This document shows positions 7,594 through 16,262 of a stretch of DNA of 45,594 nt, one piece after another. Position 1 is the stretch's first letter. Every line of letters starts with the position of its first letter. Both the position numbers and the translations under genes were made by a program. Source of the stretch: Alphaproteobacteria bacterium (GTDB taxonomy: Bacteria > Pseudomonadota > Alphaproteobacteria > RF32 > CAG-239); the NCBI GenBank assembly GCA_017501665.1, contig JAFVWM010000006.1, positions 1 to 45,594 on the forward strand. The letters are read 5' to 3'. The notes beneath the pieces are model-generated. The model saw only the letters and a list, made by a program, of their open reading frames with translations, was not told where the DNA came from and did not search any database.

Positions 7594-7968
7594 TTATTCT
7601 ACAACCGTTTCACCTTCATCAGCAGTTGCTGAAGGATTTTCTTCAACTACTTCTTCGACCACATCTTCAACTACGGTTTCTGCTGCAGGTTCGACATCAA
7701 CCACTGTTTCGGCAGTTTCTGTTGTCGGTTCGGCATCAACCACTATTTCGGCAGTTTCTGTTGTCGGTTCGGCATCAACCACTATTTCGGCAGTTTCTGT
7801 TGTCGGTTCGGCATCAACCACAACGGCACCTTCTTCCAAAGGAGCTACTTCGGCAACAGGAGCTACAACTTCGGCTTCAACGTTGCTTGTTGTTTGATTA
7901 CCTTTTAATAACAAGGATAATAACAACAAGATTGCCAGCACGACAACAACGTATATAATTTTTTTCAT
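7594..7968 (-). CDS. Membrane-anchored acidic repeat protein
   Basis: A 124-residue protein with an N-terminal hydrophobic segment (about 4-21, after MKKI), followed by a low-complexity tail dominated by Val, Glu, Thr and Ala. The tail contains three copies of a 13-residue unit of the type VVDAEPTTETAEI plus degenerate flanks. One basic N-terminal patch and no signal cleavage site suggest a single-pass anchor with a long, extended, negatively charged periplasmic tail. I recognise no family. The exact 39-bp DNA repeat makes copy-number change by slippage likely. Confidence 0.65.
   Translation of the reverse strand: MKKIIYVVVVLAILLLLSLLLKGNQTTSNVEAEVVAPVAEVAPLEEGAVVVDAEPTTETAEIVVDAEPTTETAEIVVDAEPTTETAETVVDVEPAAETVVEDVVEEVVEENPSATADEGETVVE
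7688..7821 (-). repeat. 39-bp in-frame tandem repeat
   Basis: Units start at 7688, 7727 and 7766, with a partial fourth from 7805. The second and third are identical and the first differs at two bases. Each unit encodes 13 residues, so copy changes keep the frame of the acidic anchored protein. Confidence 0.9.
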
Positions 7969-8264
7969 TTTTATCTCCTATGTATTTAATAATTAGCTAG
8001 TTTAAATTTATGTATTAACAATCTGATTGTCAATATGATTTGAAATTTATCAAACATATTTTATATAAGCATAATAATTGGCAAAAATTATTTTTTAACA
8101 AGAAAATCTCACAATAACAAAAAGTTAACCTACAAATATGGCACAAACTGTGTGTTTTTTTTAAATAATGCTTGCTAATTTAAATAAAATAGTGCTAACT
8201 AACTCTTGAACGACCTTAATAACAAGGTTTAGTTAATTGTTTTAATTTTTTTGAGGTTTATAAT

Positions 8265-8498
8265 ATGACTGATACAGCAAATCGCGTTAAGAAAATCGTT
8301 GCAGAACATCTTGGCGTAGAAGAATCTAAAGTTACAGAAACAGCCAGCTTTATTGACGATTTGGGCGCAGACAGCTTGGATACAGTAGAATTGGTTATGG
8401 CTTTTGAAGAAGAATTCGGTTGCGAAATTCCTGATGAAGCTGCTGAAAAAATTCTTACTGTTAAAGATGCAATCGACTATCTTGCAAAGAATGCTTAA
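8265..8498 (+). CDS. acpP: Acyl carrier protein
   Basis: A 77-residue acidic protein that carries growing acyl chains on a phosphopantetheine arm in type II fatty-acid synthesis. The DSL attachment motif is at 36-38 ([12 protein letters not shown]), with Ser37 as the modified residue. Length and the closing TVKDAIDYL helix are typical. GAGG lies 8 nt before the ATG. It heads the acpP-fabF-mltG cluster, a common alphaproteobacterial order. The 296-bp upstream region is AT-rich, and no fabD or fabG precedes it. Confidence 0.97.
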   Translation: MTDTANRVKKIVAEHLGVEESKVTETASFIDDLGADSLDTVELVMAFEEEFGCEIPDEAAEKILTVKDAIDYLAKNA

Positions 8499-8523
8499 GT
8501 CTGAATGACTTTAGGAAAGTTTA

Positions 8524-8563
8524 TGAAACTCGTCTGTATTTTTTTAAGGCGAGTTTCATTTGT
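8524..8563 (+). terminator. Possible attenuator between acpP and fabF
   Basis: TGAAACTCG (8524-8532) pairs perfectly with CGAGTTTCA (8550-8558), followed by TTTGTTT. The 9-bp stem could terminate part of the transcripts, giving more acpP than fabF message. The loop is long (17 nt) and the T run is interrupted, so termination would be incomplete. Confidence 0.45.
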
Positions 8564-8588
8564 TTATAATGAGTTTTAGGGATATATT

Positions 8589-9860
8589 ATGAGGCGTGTT
8601 GTTGTTACCGGAATCGGTATGATTTCACCTTTGGGTTGTAAAACTGAAAAGGTATGGACTGATATATTATCCGGCAAGTCGGGGATTAAAAAAATATCCG
8701 ATGATGACCTAAAAGATATTCCAGTAAAAATCGCCGGTTTGGTCGATTGGGGCGATGATGATAACATGTTTAACCCTGTTCGTTATATGCCATTTAAGGA
8801 AGTAAAAAGACATGACAGATTTTTACTGTATGGTATTGGTGCGGGTTCCGAAGCTCTTGAAGATGCCGGTTGGAATATTGAAAAAGTTTCAGAAGAAGAA
8901 CAAGAACGTGCAGGAATATTAATGGGCTCAGGTTTTGGCGGATTGCAAACAGTTCATGAAATGGCCTTATCGTTCAATGAATCCGGCATGAAAAAACTTT
9001 CGCCATTTTTGATACCTGCAAGCCTTATTAATATGATTGCCGGAAATTTATCCATAAAATACGGCCTCAAAGGACCGAATCTTGCTTGTGTAACAGCCTG
9101 TTCAACAGGTAATCACGCAATCGGCGAGGCTTCTCGCCTTATTGCCGACGGTGATGCAGATATTATGTTGGCAGGGGGAGCTGAAGCAGTGGTAAACCCC
9201 TTGGGTTTGGCAGGATTTGCCAAGATGCGGGCTATTACTGCCGAATTTAATGATGAGCCTGAAAAAGCATCGCGCCCTTGGGACAAAAGACGTTCAGGCT
9301 TTGTCATGAGCGAAGGTGCTGCGGCATTAGTTTTGGAAGAATTGGAACATGCCAAGGCTCGAGGCGCAAAAATATATGCAGAAATTGCCGGATACGGTAT
9401 GTCAAGTGATGCTTATCACATTACGGCTCCATCAGGTGAAGGTGCTTTCAGAGCTATGAAAACTGCTGTAAACAAAGCGAAACTTAATGGTGTGGAATTA
9501 ACCGATATTAATTATATAAATGCACACGGAACATCTACTCCTTTAGGAGATATAAGCGAAATAAGCGCCGTAAAAAAATTGTTTGGTGATGAAATTAAAA
9601 ACATTTCGATGTCTTCAACAAAGTCTGCTACCGGACATATGCTGGGTGCCGCAGGTGCAATTGAAGCCATATTTTCAATCTTGGCGATCAGAGACCAAAT
9701 ATGCCCGCCGACAATAAATCTTGAAGATATTGATGACGAGGCAAAAGGAATCGATTTGGTTCCCTTAAAAGCTAAGAAACGTAAAATCAATGCCGTAATG
9801 TCAAATTCTTTCGGTTTTGGCGGAACTAACTCTTGTATGATTATAAAAAAATATGAATAA
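8589..9860 (+). CDS. fabF: 3-oxoacyl-[acyl-carrier-protein] synthase II
   Basis: Condensing enzyme that elongates acyl-ACP with malonyl-ACP. The Cys-His-His triad is visible: Cys171 in TACSTG, His313 in NAHGTSTPLGD and His350 in SATGHMLGAAGA. The C-terminal SFGFGGTNSC motif is present, and 423 residues is the usual length. The gene follows acpP by 90 nt and overlaps the start of mltG by 8 nt. Confidence 0.95.
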   Translation: MRRVVVTGIGMISPLGCKTEKVWTDILSGKSGIKKISDDDLKDIPVKIAGLVDWGDDDNMFNPVRYMPFKEVKRHDRFLLYGIGAGSEALEDAGWNIEKVSEEEQERAGILMGSGFGGLQTVHEMALSFNESGMKKLSPFLIPASLINMIAGNLSIKYGLKGPNLACVTACSTGNHAIGEASRLIADGDADIMLAGGAEAVVNPLGLAGFAKMRAITAEFNDEPEKASRPWDKRRSGFVMSEGAAALVLEELEHAKARGAKIYAEIAGYGMSSDAYHITAPSGEGAFRAMKTAVNKAKLNGVELTDINYINAHGTSTPLGDISEISAVKKLFGDEIKNISMSSTKSATGHMLGAAGAIEAIFSILAIRDQICPPTINLEDIDDEAKGIDLVPLKAKKRKINAVMSNSFGFGGTNSCMIIKKYE

Positions 9861-10869
9861 ATTCAATTTGAAAAAAATAACTATAATTTATTCCGTTCTT
9901 TTCGCTCTTATCGGGTGGATTGTTTACGGTTGGATATATGGTGAAGGAAACCTGATCGGAAATGCCGTTGTTATAATTAATAAAGGTAACGGAAGTTCTG
10001 TTGTGGCATCTAAATTAAAAGATGCCGGTGTTATTAACAAGGCTTGGCTGTTTAAAATTTTGGCCAGATTTATGAAACTTGATAAAAAACTTAAGGCCGG
10101 AGAATATATATTTGAAACTCAAATATCCATGTATGATGTCTTAACGAAATTGGCCAAAGGTGATGTAATATACAGAAAAATTACTCTTCCTGAAGGATTA
10201 ACATCTGCTCAAATGTTAAAAATTATCGATAATGAAAAATTTTTAACCGGCAATATTACTATTGATGTAAAAGATGGAGAAATGCTACCCGAAACATACA
10301 GTTTTATGTATGGAGACACTAAAGACAGTCTTATTTTGCAAGCTAAAAATTCTATGCAAACAGCTTTAGAGGACGCTTGGAAAAAAAGAGATTCTAAGTT
10401 ACCGATTAAAAGTAAGAATGAATTGTTAACTCTAGCCTCAATAATTGAAAAAGAAACAGCTGTTGATACTGAAAGGGGTTTGGTTGCGTCAGTTTTTGTC
10501 AATCGTTTGATAAAAGGGATGAGATTACAAACTGATCCGACTGTTATTTATGCTTTGACGCTCGGAAAAAAAGAACTGGGAAGATCCTTAAAGAAAAAAG
10601 ATCTTAAAGTAAACAGTCCCTATAACACTTATAAACATTACGGACTTCCGCCGTCACCGATTTGTAATCCGGGAATACTATCACTGGAGGCGGCCGCAAA
10701 TCCGGAAGAAAGCCCATATTTGTATTTTGTAGCCGACGGTAAAGGAGGACATAACTTTTCTAAATCGTTGCAAGAACATAATGATAATATTCAAAATTGG
10801 CTAAAAGAAAGAAAAATAAAAAGAAAAGCAAAAATTAAGAAAAAAACTGTTGAAAAGCAACAAAAATAA
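9853..10869 (+). CDS. mltG: Endolytic murein transglycosylase MltG
   Basis: YceG-family membrane enzyme that cleaves nascent glycan strands and so limits their length. One transmembrane helix (about 10-29) is followed by a LysM-like part and the catalytic domain. Glu199 in ASIIEKET is the expected catalytic residue, and the MRLQTDPTVIYAL and HYGLPPSPICNPG motifs are conserved. A lysine-rich tail (KRKAKIKKKTVEKQ) follows the domain. The 8-nt overlap with fabF indicates co-translation. Confidence 0.95.
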   Translation: MNKFNLKKITIIYSVLFALIGWIVYGWIYGEGNLIGNAVVIINKGNGSSVVASKLKDAGVINKAWLFKILARFMKLDKKLKAGEYIFETQISMYDVLTKLAKGDVIYRKITLPEGLTSAQMLKIIDNEKFLTGNITIDVKDGEMLPETYSFMYGDTKDSLILQAKNSMQTALEDAWKKRDSKLPIKSKNELLTLASIIEKETAVDTERGLVASVFVNRLIKGMRLQTDPTVIYALTLGKKELGRSLKKKDLKVNSPYNTYKHYGLPPSPICNPGILSLEAAANPEESPYLYFVADGKGGHNFSKSLQEHNDNIQNWLKERKIKRKAKIKKKTVEKQQK

Positions 10870-10911
10870 GACTATAAGTATGAGCACTATAAAATTTTTA
10901 AAATATTTATT

Positions 10912-11088
10912 ATGAACAGCAACAACGCATTTAGAAAATTTCTCTACAAGATGAGAGGAATTTTTGCCCCTAAGGGTGTTAGGTTTATTGTTCCGTCAGA
11001 GCGCTACAAATATGCGAATAATAATGTTAAGAGCAAAAAAAGCGCAAAGTATCGCAAAAATCATTTTCGAAATGAACGGAAAAAGTAG
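10912..11088 (+). CDS. Small basic protein, 58 residues
   Basis: A short ORF, MNSNNAFRKFLYKMRGIF at its start, rich in Lys, Arg and Asn, with no membrane segment. It follows mltG by 42 nt and is followed by a terminator, which supports a real transcript end. No good ribosome site is visible, but the 11-codon frame MSTIKFLKYLL (from 10879) stops in an ATGA overlap with its start, which could provide coupled translation. It could bind nucleic acid, judging from charge only. No family is recognised. Confidence 0.35.
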   Translation: MNSNNAFRKFLYKMRGIFAPKGVRFIVPSERYKYANNNVKSKKSAKYRKNHFRNERKK

Positions 11089-11098
11089 ATTGTAAAAA

Positions 11099-11130
11099 AA
11101 GAAGAGTCTTCCATACAAGGAAAACCCTTC
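11099..11130 (+). terminator. Terminator of the acpP-fabF-mltG cluster
   Basis: AAGAAG pairs with CTTCTT around an inner TTCC/GGAA stem with a mismatched internal loop, followed by a run of eight or more T residues. Confidence 0.65.
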
Positions 11131-11155
11131 TTTTTTTTATTTTTATTCATTAATT

Positions 11156-11653
11156 TTATGCTTGACCGACGGTTTCCATCATCATGGGATATAGAGCATC
11201 TTTGGGATCCATACCCTTTGTCATCACAACCTTAAATACCGGATATATTTTTTCGCATTCGTTTATAGCTATATCAATCATATGAGATATTTTGTGTTCG
11301 AAAAATTCTTCTTCATAATTTAAAAATACCGAGTGCTTAAACACCGGCATATTTTGTTCCGTCCAGTATGAAAAATGACCGACCCAAAGATTTTCGTTAA
11401 CCAAAGCCAATAATTCAAATATTTTTGAACGATCTTCTATTTTGTTGTCAACATCCATAAGACACGACATATGTAAACATTTCATAGATGCTTCCCAAGC
11501 AAAAAACAACAGCATATTAGCCCATTTACCTTGAACTTCGACAACAACCTCATTTATGTTGCGACGATCCAATTCGTAGGATTTTGCACTGAATATGCTT
11601 TCTACCATATCTATCGGATTTATATTTGTGGCTAAATTCTGAGCCGTCTGCAT
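11156..11653 (-). CDS. YbjN-domain protein
   Basis: A 165-residue cytosolic protein of the YbjN family as found in alphaproteobacteria. Characteristic stretches are NPIDMVESI (12-20), EVQGKWANMLLFFAWE, LLALVNENLWVGHFSYW near 82-98 and the METVGQA ending. YbjN-type proteins are described as possible regulators, but their biochemical role is unsettled. A GGAG site precedes the ATG. It is transcribed divergently from lgt across a 257-bp gap that holds DnaA-box-like sites. Confidence 0.85.
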   Translation of the reverse strand: MQTAQNLATNINPIDMVESIFSAKSYELDRRNINEVVVEVQGKWANMLLFFAWEASMKCLHMSCLMDVDNKIEDRSKIFELLALVNENLWVGHFSYWTEQNMPVFKHSVFLNYEEEFFEHKISHMIDIAINECEKIYPVFKVVMTKGMDPKDALYPMMMETVGQA

Positions 11654-11749
11654 ACTTGTTATACTCCAAAAATTATAAAATTATCCTCACACGTAAATAA
11701 GCTTGCATTGAGCATTTTATATTTGCAACTGCCGAGTCGTTTTTTTCCA

Positions 11750-11859
11750 CCACAATCGAAACTGTGGATAAAACAATATGCTAATTATCACGTAAAATCA
11801 GCACGATAGCGCTTTAAAAAAAATTTTTGTTTTTTATGTGTGGATATATTTGTGGAAAT
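11750..11859. promoter_or_regulatory. Cluster of DnaA-box-like sequences
   Basis: A perfect DnaA box in reverse orientation, TGTGGATAA, lies at 11763-11771. Its TGTGG pairs with CCACA at 11750-11754 in a dyad. Near matches TGTGGATAT (11839-11847) and TGTGGAAAT (11851-11859) follow in the same orientation. All are in the AT-rich divergent region between the YbjN gene and lgt. Binding by DnaA is inferred from sequence only. Confidence 0.4.
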
Positions 11860-11910
11860 TAATTATTCTTTAAGCAACTTGAAAAAATTAGTAAACTTTA
11901 TGAGGTTTTT

Positions 11911-12702
11911 ATGATCGGATTACCCTTTCCGGAGATTTCTCCTATTGCATTGTCCATAGGACCTTTAGCTATCAGATGGTATTCTTTAGCTTATTTATTC
12001 GGCATTTTAACAGCTTGGTTTTTGGTGTTAAAAAATAACAAAAAATATAATTTAGGTTATACTTCTCAACATATTGAAGATTTGGCCTTTTTTATGACTA
12101 TGGGCATCGTCATCGGCGGAAGGTTAGGATATGCTATTTTCTACGGAGGCGAGCAAATGTGGCTGAAACCATGGAAAATATTAGAAATATGGAAAGGCGG
12201 AATGTCTTTTCATGGCGGAATTTGCGGAGTAATTATTGCGGCTTGGCTCTTTGGAAAAAAATATAAGTTCAAATTTTTGGCCATCACAGATTTGGTTGCA
12301 TTATATGCACCGATCGGAATATTTTTAGGACGGCTTGCCAATTTTATAAATGATGAACTTTGGGGACGTGTTACCGACGTACCTTGGGCTGTAAAATTTC
12401 CAAGCGGCGGTTATTTACCAAGACATCCGTCTCAACTTTATGAAGCTTTTTTTGAAGGAATCATTCTTTTTATTATATTAAACTGTTTATGGAAATTGAA
12501 AAAAGTGAGATGTAAATGCGGAACAGTATCGGCAATATTTGTTTTATTGTATGGTATGTTCAGAATAGGTATGGAGCAATTCCGTCAACCTGATGCTCAT
12601 ATGGGCTTTTATTTTAATGTAATGACAATGGGACAAATACTGTCTGTTCCGTTCGTACTTACGGGAGTATTTATCCTTTGGAAAAATTACAAAAAAAACT
12701 AA
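11911..12702 (+). CDS. lgt: Phosphatidylglycerol--prolipoprotein diacylglyceryl transferase
   Basis: Integral membrane enzyme that transfers diacylglycerol to the lipobox cysteine, the first step of lipoprotein maturation. Of 263 residues, with about seven membrane helices. Signature motifs are GGRLGYAIFYGG, the essential-His region GGMSFHGGICG, GRLANFINDELWGR and RHPSQLYEAFFEG. GAGG precedes the ATG. Likely substrates in this window are the lipoproteins at 766-918, 27072-27986 and 43480-43866. Its 3' end overlaps the convergent GGDEF-like gene by 4 nt. Confidence 0.96.
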   Translation: MIGLPFPEISPIALSIGPLAIRWYSLAYLFGILTAWFLVLKNNKKYNLGYTSQHIEDLAFFMTMGIVIGGRLGYAIFYGGEQMWLKPWKILEIWKGGMSFHGGICGVIIAAWLFGKKYKFKFLAITDLVALYAPIGIFLGRLANFINDELWGRVTDVPWAVKFPSGGYLPRHPSQLYEAFFEGIILFIILNCLWKLKKVRCKCGTVSAIFVLLYGMFRIGMEQFRQPDAHMGFYFNVMTMGQILSVPFVLTGVFILWKNYKKN

Positions 12703-13856
12703 CCTCTTGATGTTACATTATGGCTGAATTTTAATGTTTTTTGCATTGCCTTATCAGCACGAACAAGAACATCGATTGCTCCGGCATCACTGCGCTTTTT
12801 TTCGGCCAATGAACATGAAACCGTTAATTTTATCGGTTGACCTTTGGATGAACAACTGAAACTTAAACCCGCTATAACTCTTCGTATATTGTCCAAATGA
12901 GTGTATGCTTCTTTGTTATCTTTATCTTTATATAATATCACAAATTGATCTGCCGCATAGCGAAAAACGACCTCTTCTGACGTCAAATCTTGTACAACCT
13001 CGGCAATTAAATTAGTTAAAACTCTTTGTTTTTTATAACCGAAAGCTGTTAAAAGTTTGTCATAATTATCAATACTTATGATACCAAGATTGTACTTAAA
13101 CGGAAAACTTTTCGATTTTATTAAATATGAATTTCTACTGTAAAATCCGGTCGTTTCATCGTAGAAATAATTATATGTTAATGTAAAAATCAAATCTATC
13201 AACATGGTAAATTGCGCACCTGCAAAAAACAAAATCATCCCTGTTGTTGTGTTTGAAAAACAAATGCCACTGATAACGGATATTGTTGAATATAAGGTTG
13301 TGTAATTATACAAGTTATTCTCTTTTATAGATTTTATCAAAAAAACGGCAACAAATACAAAAAATAATGTAAAGGCGATAATATTTATATCGTATACACT
13401 AACCATTATATTTATGTTGTATTTTACCAAAGTTTCAACAATGCCATATTCAAACAATATAATCATTATAAACCGTAAGCTTTTTGATGAGATAAAACGA
13501 AAACTTCCATATAAATAAATCAAAATAAGGTTTAGCGGAATTAATATAATCAAATAATCAAACCATAAACTTTGCCTAAAAACTGCACCATATTCTCTTT
13601 TTAAACAATTTATCAATACATAACAAAGCAAGTTTCCGATCATAAAAAACATGTGCCTGTTTATATTAAAATTAAGCATTATTAACAATCCGGCAAAACT
13701 TACGAAATAAAAAAAATAGTGTAGAAATATGTTAGTCTGAATTTCGAAAGGTTCTTTGATTAAGAACAACATCAAAGAAACAGCATATATGACGGCAGGA
13801 AGTATCATATTGCTGATTAGAGGAACATATTTTTCTAATGTTTGCTGAATGCGCAA
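12699..13856 (-). CDS. Membrane protein with degenerate GGDEF domain
   Basis: About seven hydrophobic segments fill residues 10-225. A GGDEF-like domain follows: DETTGFYSRNSYL (233-245) corresponds to the DxLTGLxNR start, and AADQF (301-305, in RYAADQFVILY) corresponds to GG(D/E)EF. The second Gly and the Glu are replaced, so diguanylate cyclase activity is unlikely. The protein may instead bind nucleotide, or sense through its membrane part. No EAL domain is present. The gene stands between convergent lgt and the parallel queA. Confidence 0.75.
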   Translation of the reverse strand: MRIQQTLEKYVPLISNMILPAVIYAVSLMLFLIKEPFEIQTNIFLHYFFYFVSFAGLLIMLNFNINRHMFFMIGNLLCYVLINCLKREYGAVFRQSLWFDYLIILIPLNLILIYLYGSFRFISSKSLRFIMIILFEYGIVETLVKYNINIMVSVYDINIIAFTLFFVFVAVFLIKSIKENNLYNYTTLYSTISVISGICFSNTTTGMILFFAGAQFTMLIDLIFTLTYNYFYDETTGFYSRNSYLIKSKSFPFKYNLGIISIDNYDKLLTAFGYKKQRVLTNLIAEVVQDLTSEEVVFRYAADQFVILYKDKDNKEAYTHLDNIRRVIAGLSFSCSSKGQPIKLTVSCSLAEKKRSDAGAIDVLVRADKAMQKTLKFSHNVTSRG

Positions 13857-13908
13857 AGCTCAATCCTTTTGTCTGATTGTCAATGTATTATATAATAGCA
13901 ACAAAAGG

Positions 13909-14994
13909 TTAAATTTTATTTACGCATTTCAAAATTGAACTGTCACCATATGAATAAAATCGATATTTTTGTTCAATGGCATGAGCATAAGCCTTTTGCA
14001 TACGCTCTAACCCTGCCACAGCAGAAACCAACATAAATAATGTCGATTTCGGAAGATGAAAATTGGTAATAAGCATATCTATCATCTTAAATTTATAACC
14101 GGGGGTTATAAAAATATCGGTATCTTTAGCAAACGGGTGCAAAACTCCTTTATCATCAGTTGCTGATTCCAGAAGCCTTAATGATGTTGTCCCAACGGCT
14201 ATAATACGAGAACCGTTTTGCTTGGCTTTATTTATAATTTCGGCGGTCTCTTCACTGATTATGCCATATTCGGCATGCATTTTGTGATCTTCGGTATTAT
14301 CGGTTTTTATAGGCAAGAACGTACCGGCTCCGACATGAAGGGTAACAAAAACTTGGCGAACTCCTTTGTCTTTTAGTTTTGACAATACCTCCGGTGTAAA
14401 ATGAAGTCCGGCCGTGGGTGCGGCAACCGCCCCTTCTTTTGAGGCATAAATCGTTTGATAATTTTCTTTATCATTATACTTGTGCCACAAAGAATCTTCA
14501 CCGGGGCGTTCTCTTTTAATATATGGAGGAAGAGGCATATAGCCGAAAGTTTGCAAATATTCTGACAATTCTTCATCTCGACAATTAAACTTTAGCAGTA
14601 CTCCATCTTCACTGTCTTTGTTTATTACCGTTGCACTAAAATTTGAATCTTGGGCATTAATGCTGTCATTATAAAATTTGATAATATCATTTTCTTTTAA
14701 ACGTTTGGCATTTTTTATAAATGACCACCAATTTAACATATCTTGCGGATGGTATAAGGTAACCTCAACTTTTGCCTCACCTCTTTGGGCATACAAACGA
14801 GCCGGAATTACTTTGGTGTTGTTACATACCAAAATATCTCCTTCATGCAAAATATCCGGCAGATCCTTAAAATGTCTGTCGGTTATCTTATCTTCTTCTG
14901 ACATATCCAACAGACGCGATGCGTGGCGAGGACTAATAGGTTGTGATGCTATCAGCTCGCGAGGTAATTCATAATCAAACAATTCTACTTTCAT
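13909..14994 (-). CDS. queA: S-adenosylmethionine:tRNA ribosyltransferase-isomerase
   Basis: Transfers and isomerises the ribosyl moiety of SAM onto preQ1-modified tRNA to form epoxyqueuosine. Of 361 residues. The N-terminal FDYELPRELIASQPISPRHA, VCNNTKVIPARL, the AAPTAGLHFTPEVL loop and HVGAGTFLPIKTDNTEDHKMH are all diagnostic, as is MLITNFHLPKSTLFMLVSA near the C-terminus. AAGG lies upstream of the ATG. No tgt or other queuosine gene is adjacent. Confidence 0.96.
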   Translation of the reverse strand: MKVELFDYELPRELIASQPISPRHASRLLDMSEEDKITDRHFKDLPDILHEGDILVCNNTKVIPARLYAQRGEAKVEVTLYHPQDMLNWWSFIKNAKRLKENDIIKFYNDSINAQDSNFSATVINKDSEDGVLLKFNCRDEELSEYLQTFGYMPLPPYIKRERPGEDSLWHKYNDKENYQTIYASKEGAVAAPTAGLHFTPEVLSKLKDKGVRQVFVTLHVGAGTFLPIKTDNTEDHKMHAEYGIISEETAEIINKAKQNGSRIIAVGTTSLRLLESATDDKGVLHPFAKDTDIFITPGYKFKMIDMLITNFHLPKSTLFMLVSAVAGLERMQKAYAHAIEQKYRFYSYGDSSILKCVNKI

Positions 14995-15155
14995 TTTTTT
15001 TTAACCTTATAACTTTGTTTAACGGAGTTATAGTATAAACAATAGTTTTTATCAACTATTTTATAATTTTTAATATTTGTTCAATTTTTACTTGATTATA
15101 TTATTAAATTAAACTATAAGTTTACTTGCAAGCACAACTTCTTAAGGACACAATA

Positions 15156-16262
15156 ATGAACAAAAAGGATTTACAACGCCTTGAAGGTCTTTTGCTGTTA
15201 TCACTGTTACACAAAACAAAAAACAAACGTCTTTCTGCTTCGATTGTCGGAATTTCGGTTGATACAATGACAAAATATATAAGTTTTTTAGAAAATGATA
15301 TAGGTACAAAACTTCACCTGAACAAAAAAAATTCTTGTACATTTACATCTAAAGGTAATGAGCTTATTACTAAATTAAAAAATCTTAATATCGAAAACTG
15401 GAAAGTGAATAACAAAAGAATAAACTTATTTGATTTGAAAATCATCAGAGGGATTTTCTATCTTAAGGCTGTTTCGTTATACAGAAATAAACGAAATGCC
15501 TCACAAATACTTGCTACTTCTATCGATACAATAAATTTTTATATTAACCATTTACAAACTTCATTGCAAAGTGAGTTAATAAAATGTGATACTCAGGGAA
15601 GCTATCTTACAAATGACGGTTTTTCCATTATTTTTAAGTTTGATCGAATAACTAAATTTATAAATTTTTTAATTAAACAAAAATATAATCGTGATAAAAT
15701 TATTCGTTTGGCCATAGAAAAAGGAATAAATCTCTCAATAAACACTTCTAATTCGTCACCTGTGCAAGATATTATAGTATTTGTTGATAATCCGGATTTA
15801 CACACCGACGACTGGGATATTGCCATCAGTTTTTCAAAACCTCAATCTGATAACCTGATAGTGTCTTATAAAAGAAAAGTAAATTGCGGTTTCTTTGCCA
15901 GTATAGATTATTTGAACAATTACGGCATACCTGATAATTTGAGTGATATTAAAAAAAATCATATTATATTGGATGGAAGAACCAGACCTTATGCCGATGA
16001 TAAATACTGTGAATTTATTGATGAGTGTGAAAATACGCGTTTCATTGAAAGTGCCAATATTGCCATTTTGGATATGGTCAGTTATGGTGTAGGAATTTGT
16101 CTTGTCCCTTTAACAATTCCTCGAAATGATCTTATTTTTTTGGAACACCTGAGTTATTCTGCAGAAGCTACTTTATATTTAATAACACACAAATCATTTA
16201 ATAATATTCCCAAATATCGCAAAGCTATAGATGGTTGTCGTAAGATATTAGATTCAATTTAG
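15156..16262 (+). CDS. LysR-like regulator with two HTH domains
   Basis: A 368-residue protein with two successive LysR-type winged-helix units: residues 1-75 (LSASIVGISVDTMTKYISFL) and about 85-165 (NASQILATSIDTINFYINHL). The recognition-helix regions are similar enough to indicate tandem duplication. The C-terminal 150 residues keep features of the LysR effector domain, such as DWDIAISF and the MVSYGVGICLVPL stretch. Start choice: ATG at 15156 with AAGGAC upstream; a TTG at 15126 lacks one. The effector and target are unknown. Its stop overlaps the end of convergent comF. Confidence 0.65.
   Translation: MNKKDLQRLEGLLLLSLLHKTKNKRLSASIVGISVDTMTKYISFLENDIGTKLHLNKKNSCTFTSKGNELITKLKNLNIENWKVNNKRINLFDLKIIRGIFYLKAVSLYRNKRNASQILATSIDTINFYINHLQTSLQSELIKCDTQGSYLTNDGFSIIFKFDRITKFINFLIKQKYNRDKIIRLAIEKGINLSINTSNSSPVQDIIVFVDNPDLHTDDWDIAISFSKPQSDNLIVSYKRKVNCGFFASIDYLNNYGIPDNLSDIKKNHIILDGRTRPYADDKYCEFIDECENTRFIESANIAILDMVSYGVGICLVPLTIPRNDLIFLEHLSYSAEATLYLITHKSFNNIPKYRKAIDGCRKILDSI

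Noticed and set aside
7346..7897. 183-residue plus-strand ORF with repeats
   Set aside because: It is the antisense of the lactate dehydrogenase start and of the repeat protein. Its Ser/Thr repeats merely mirror the 39-bp unit, and the minus-strand frames have the expected ribosome sites and a membrane segment.
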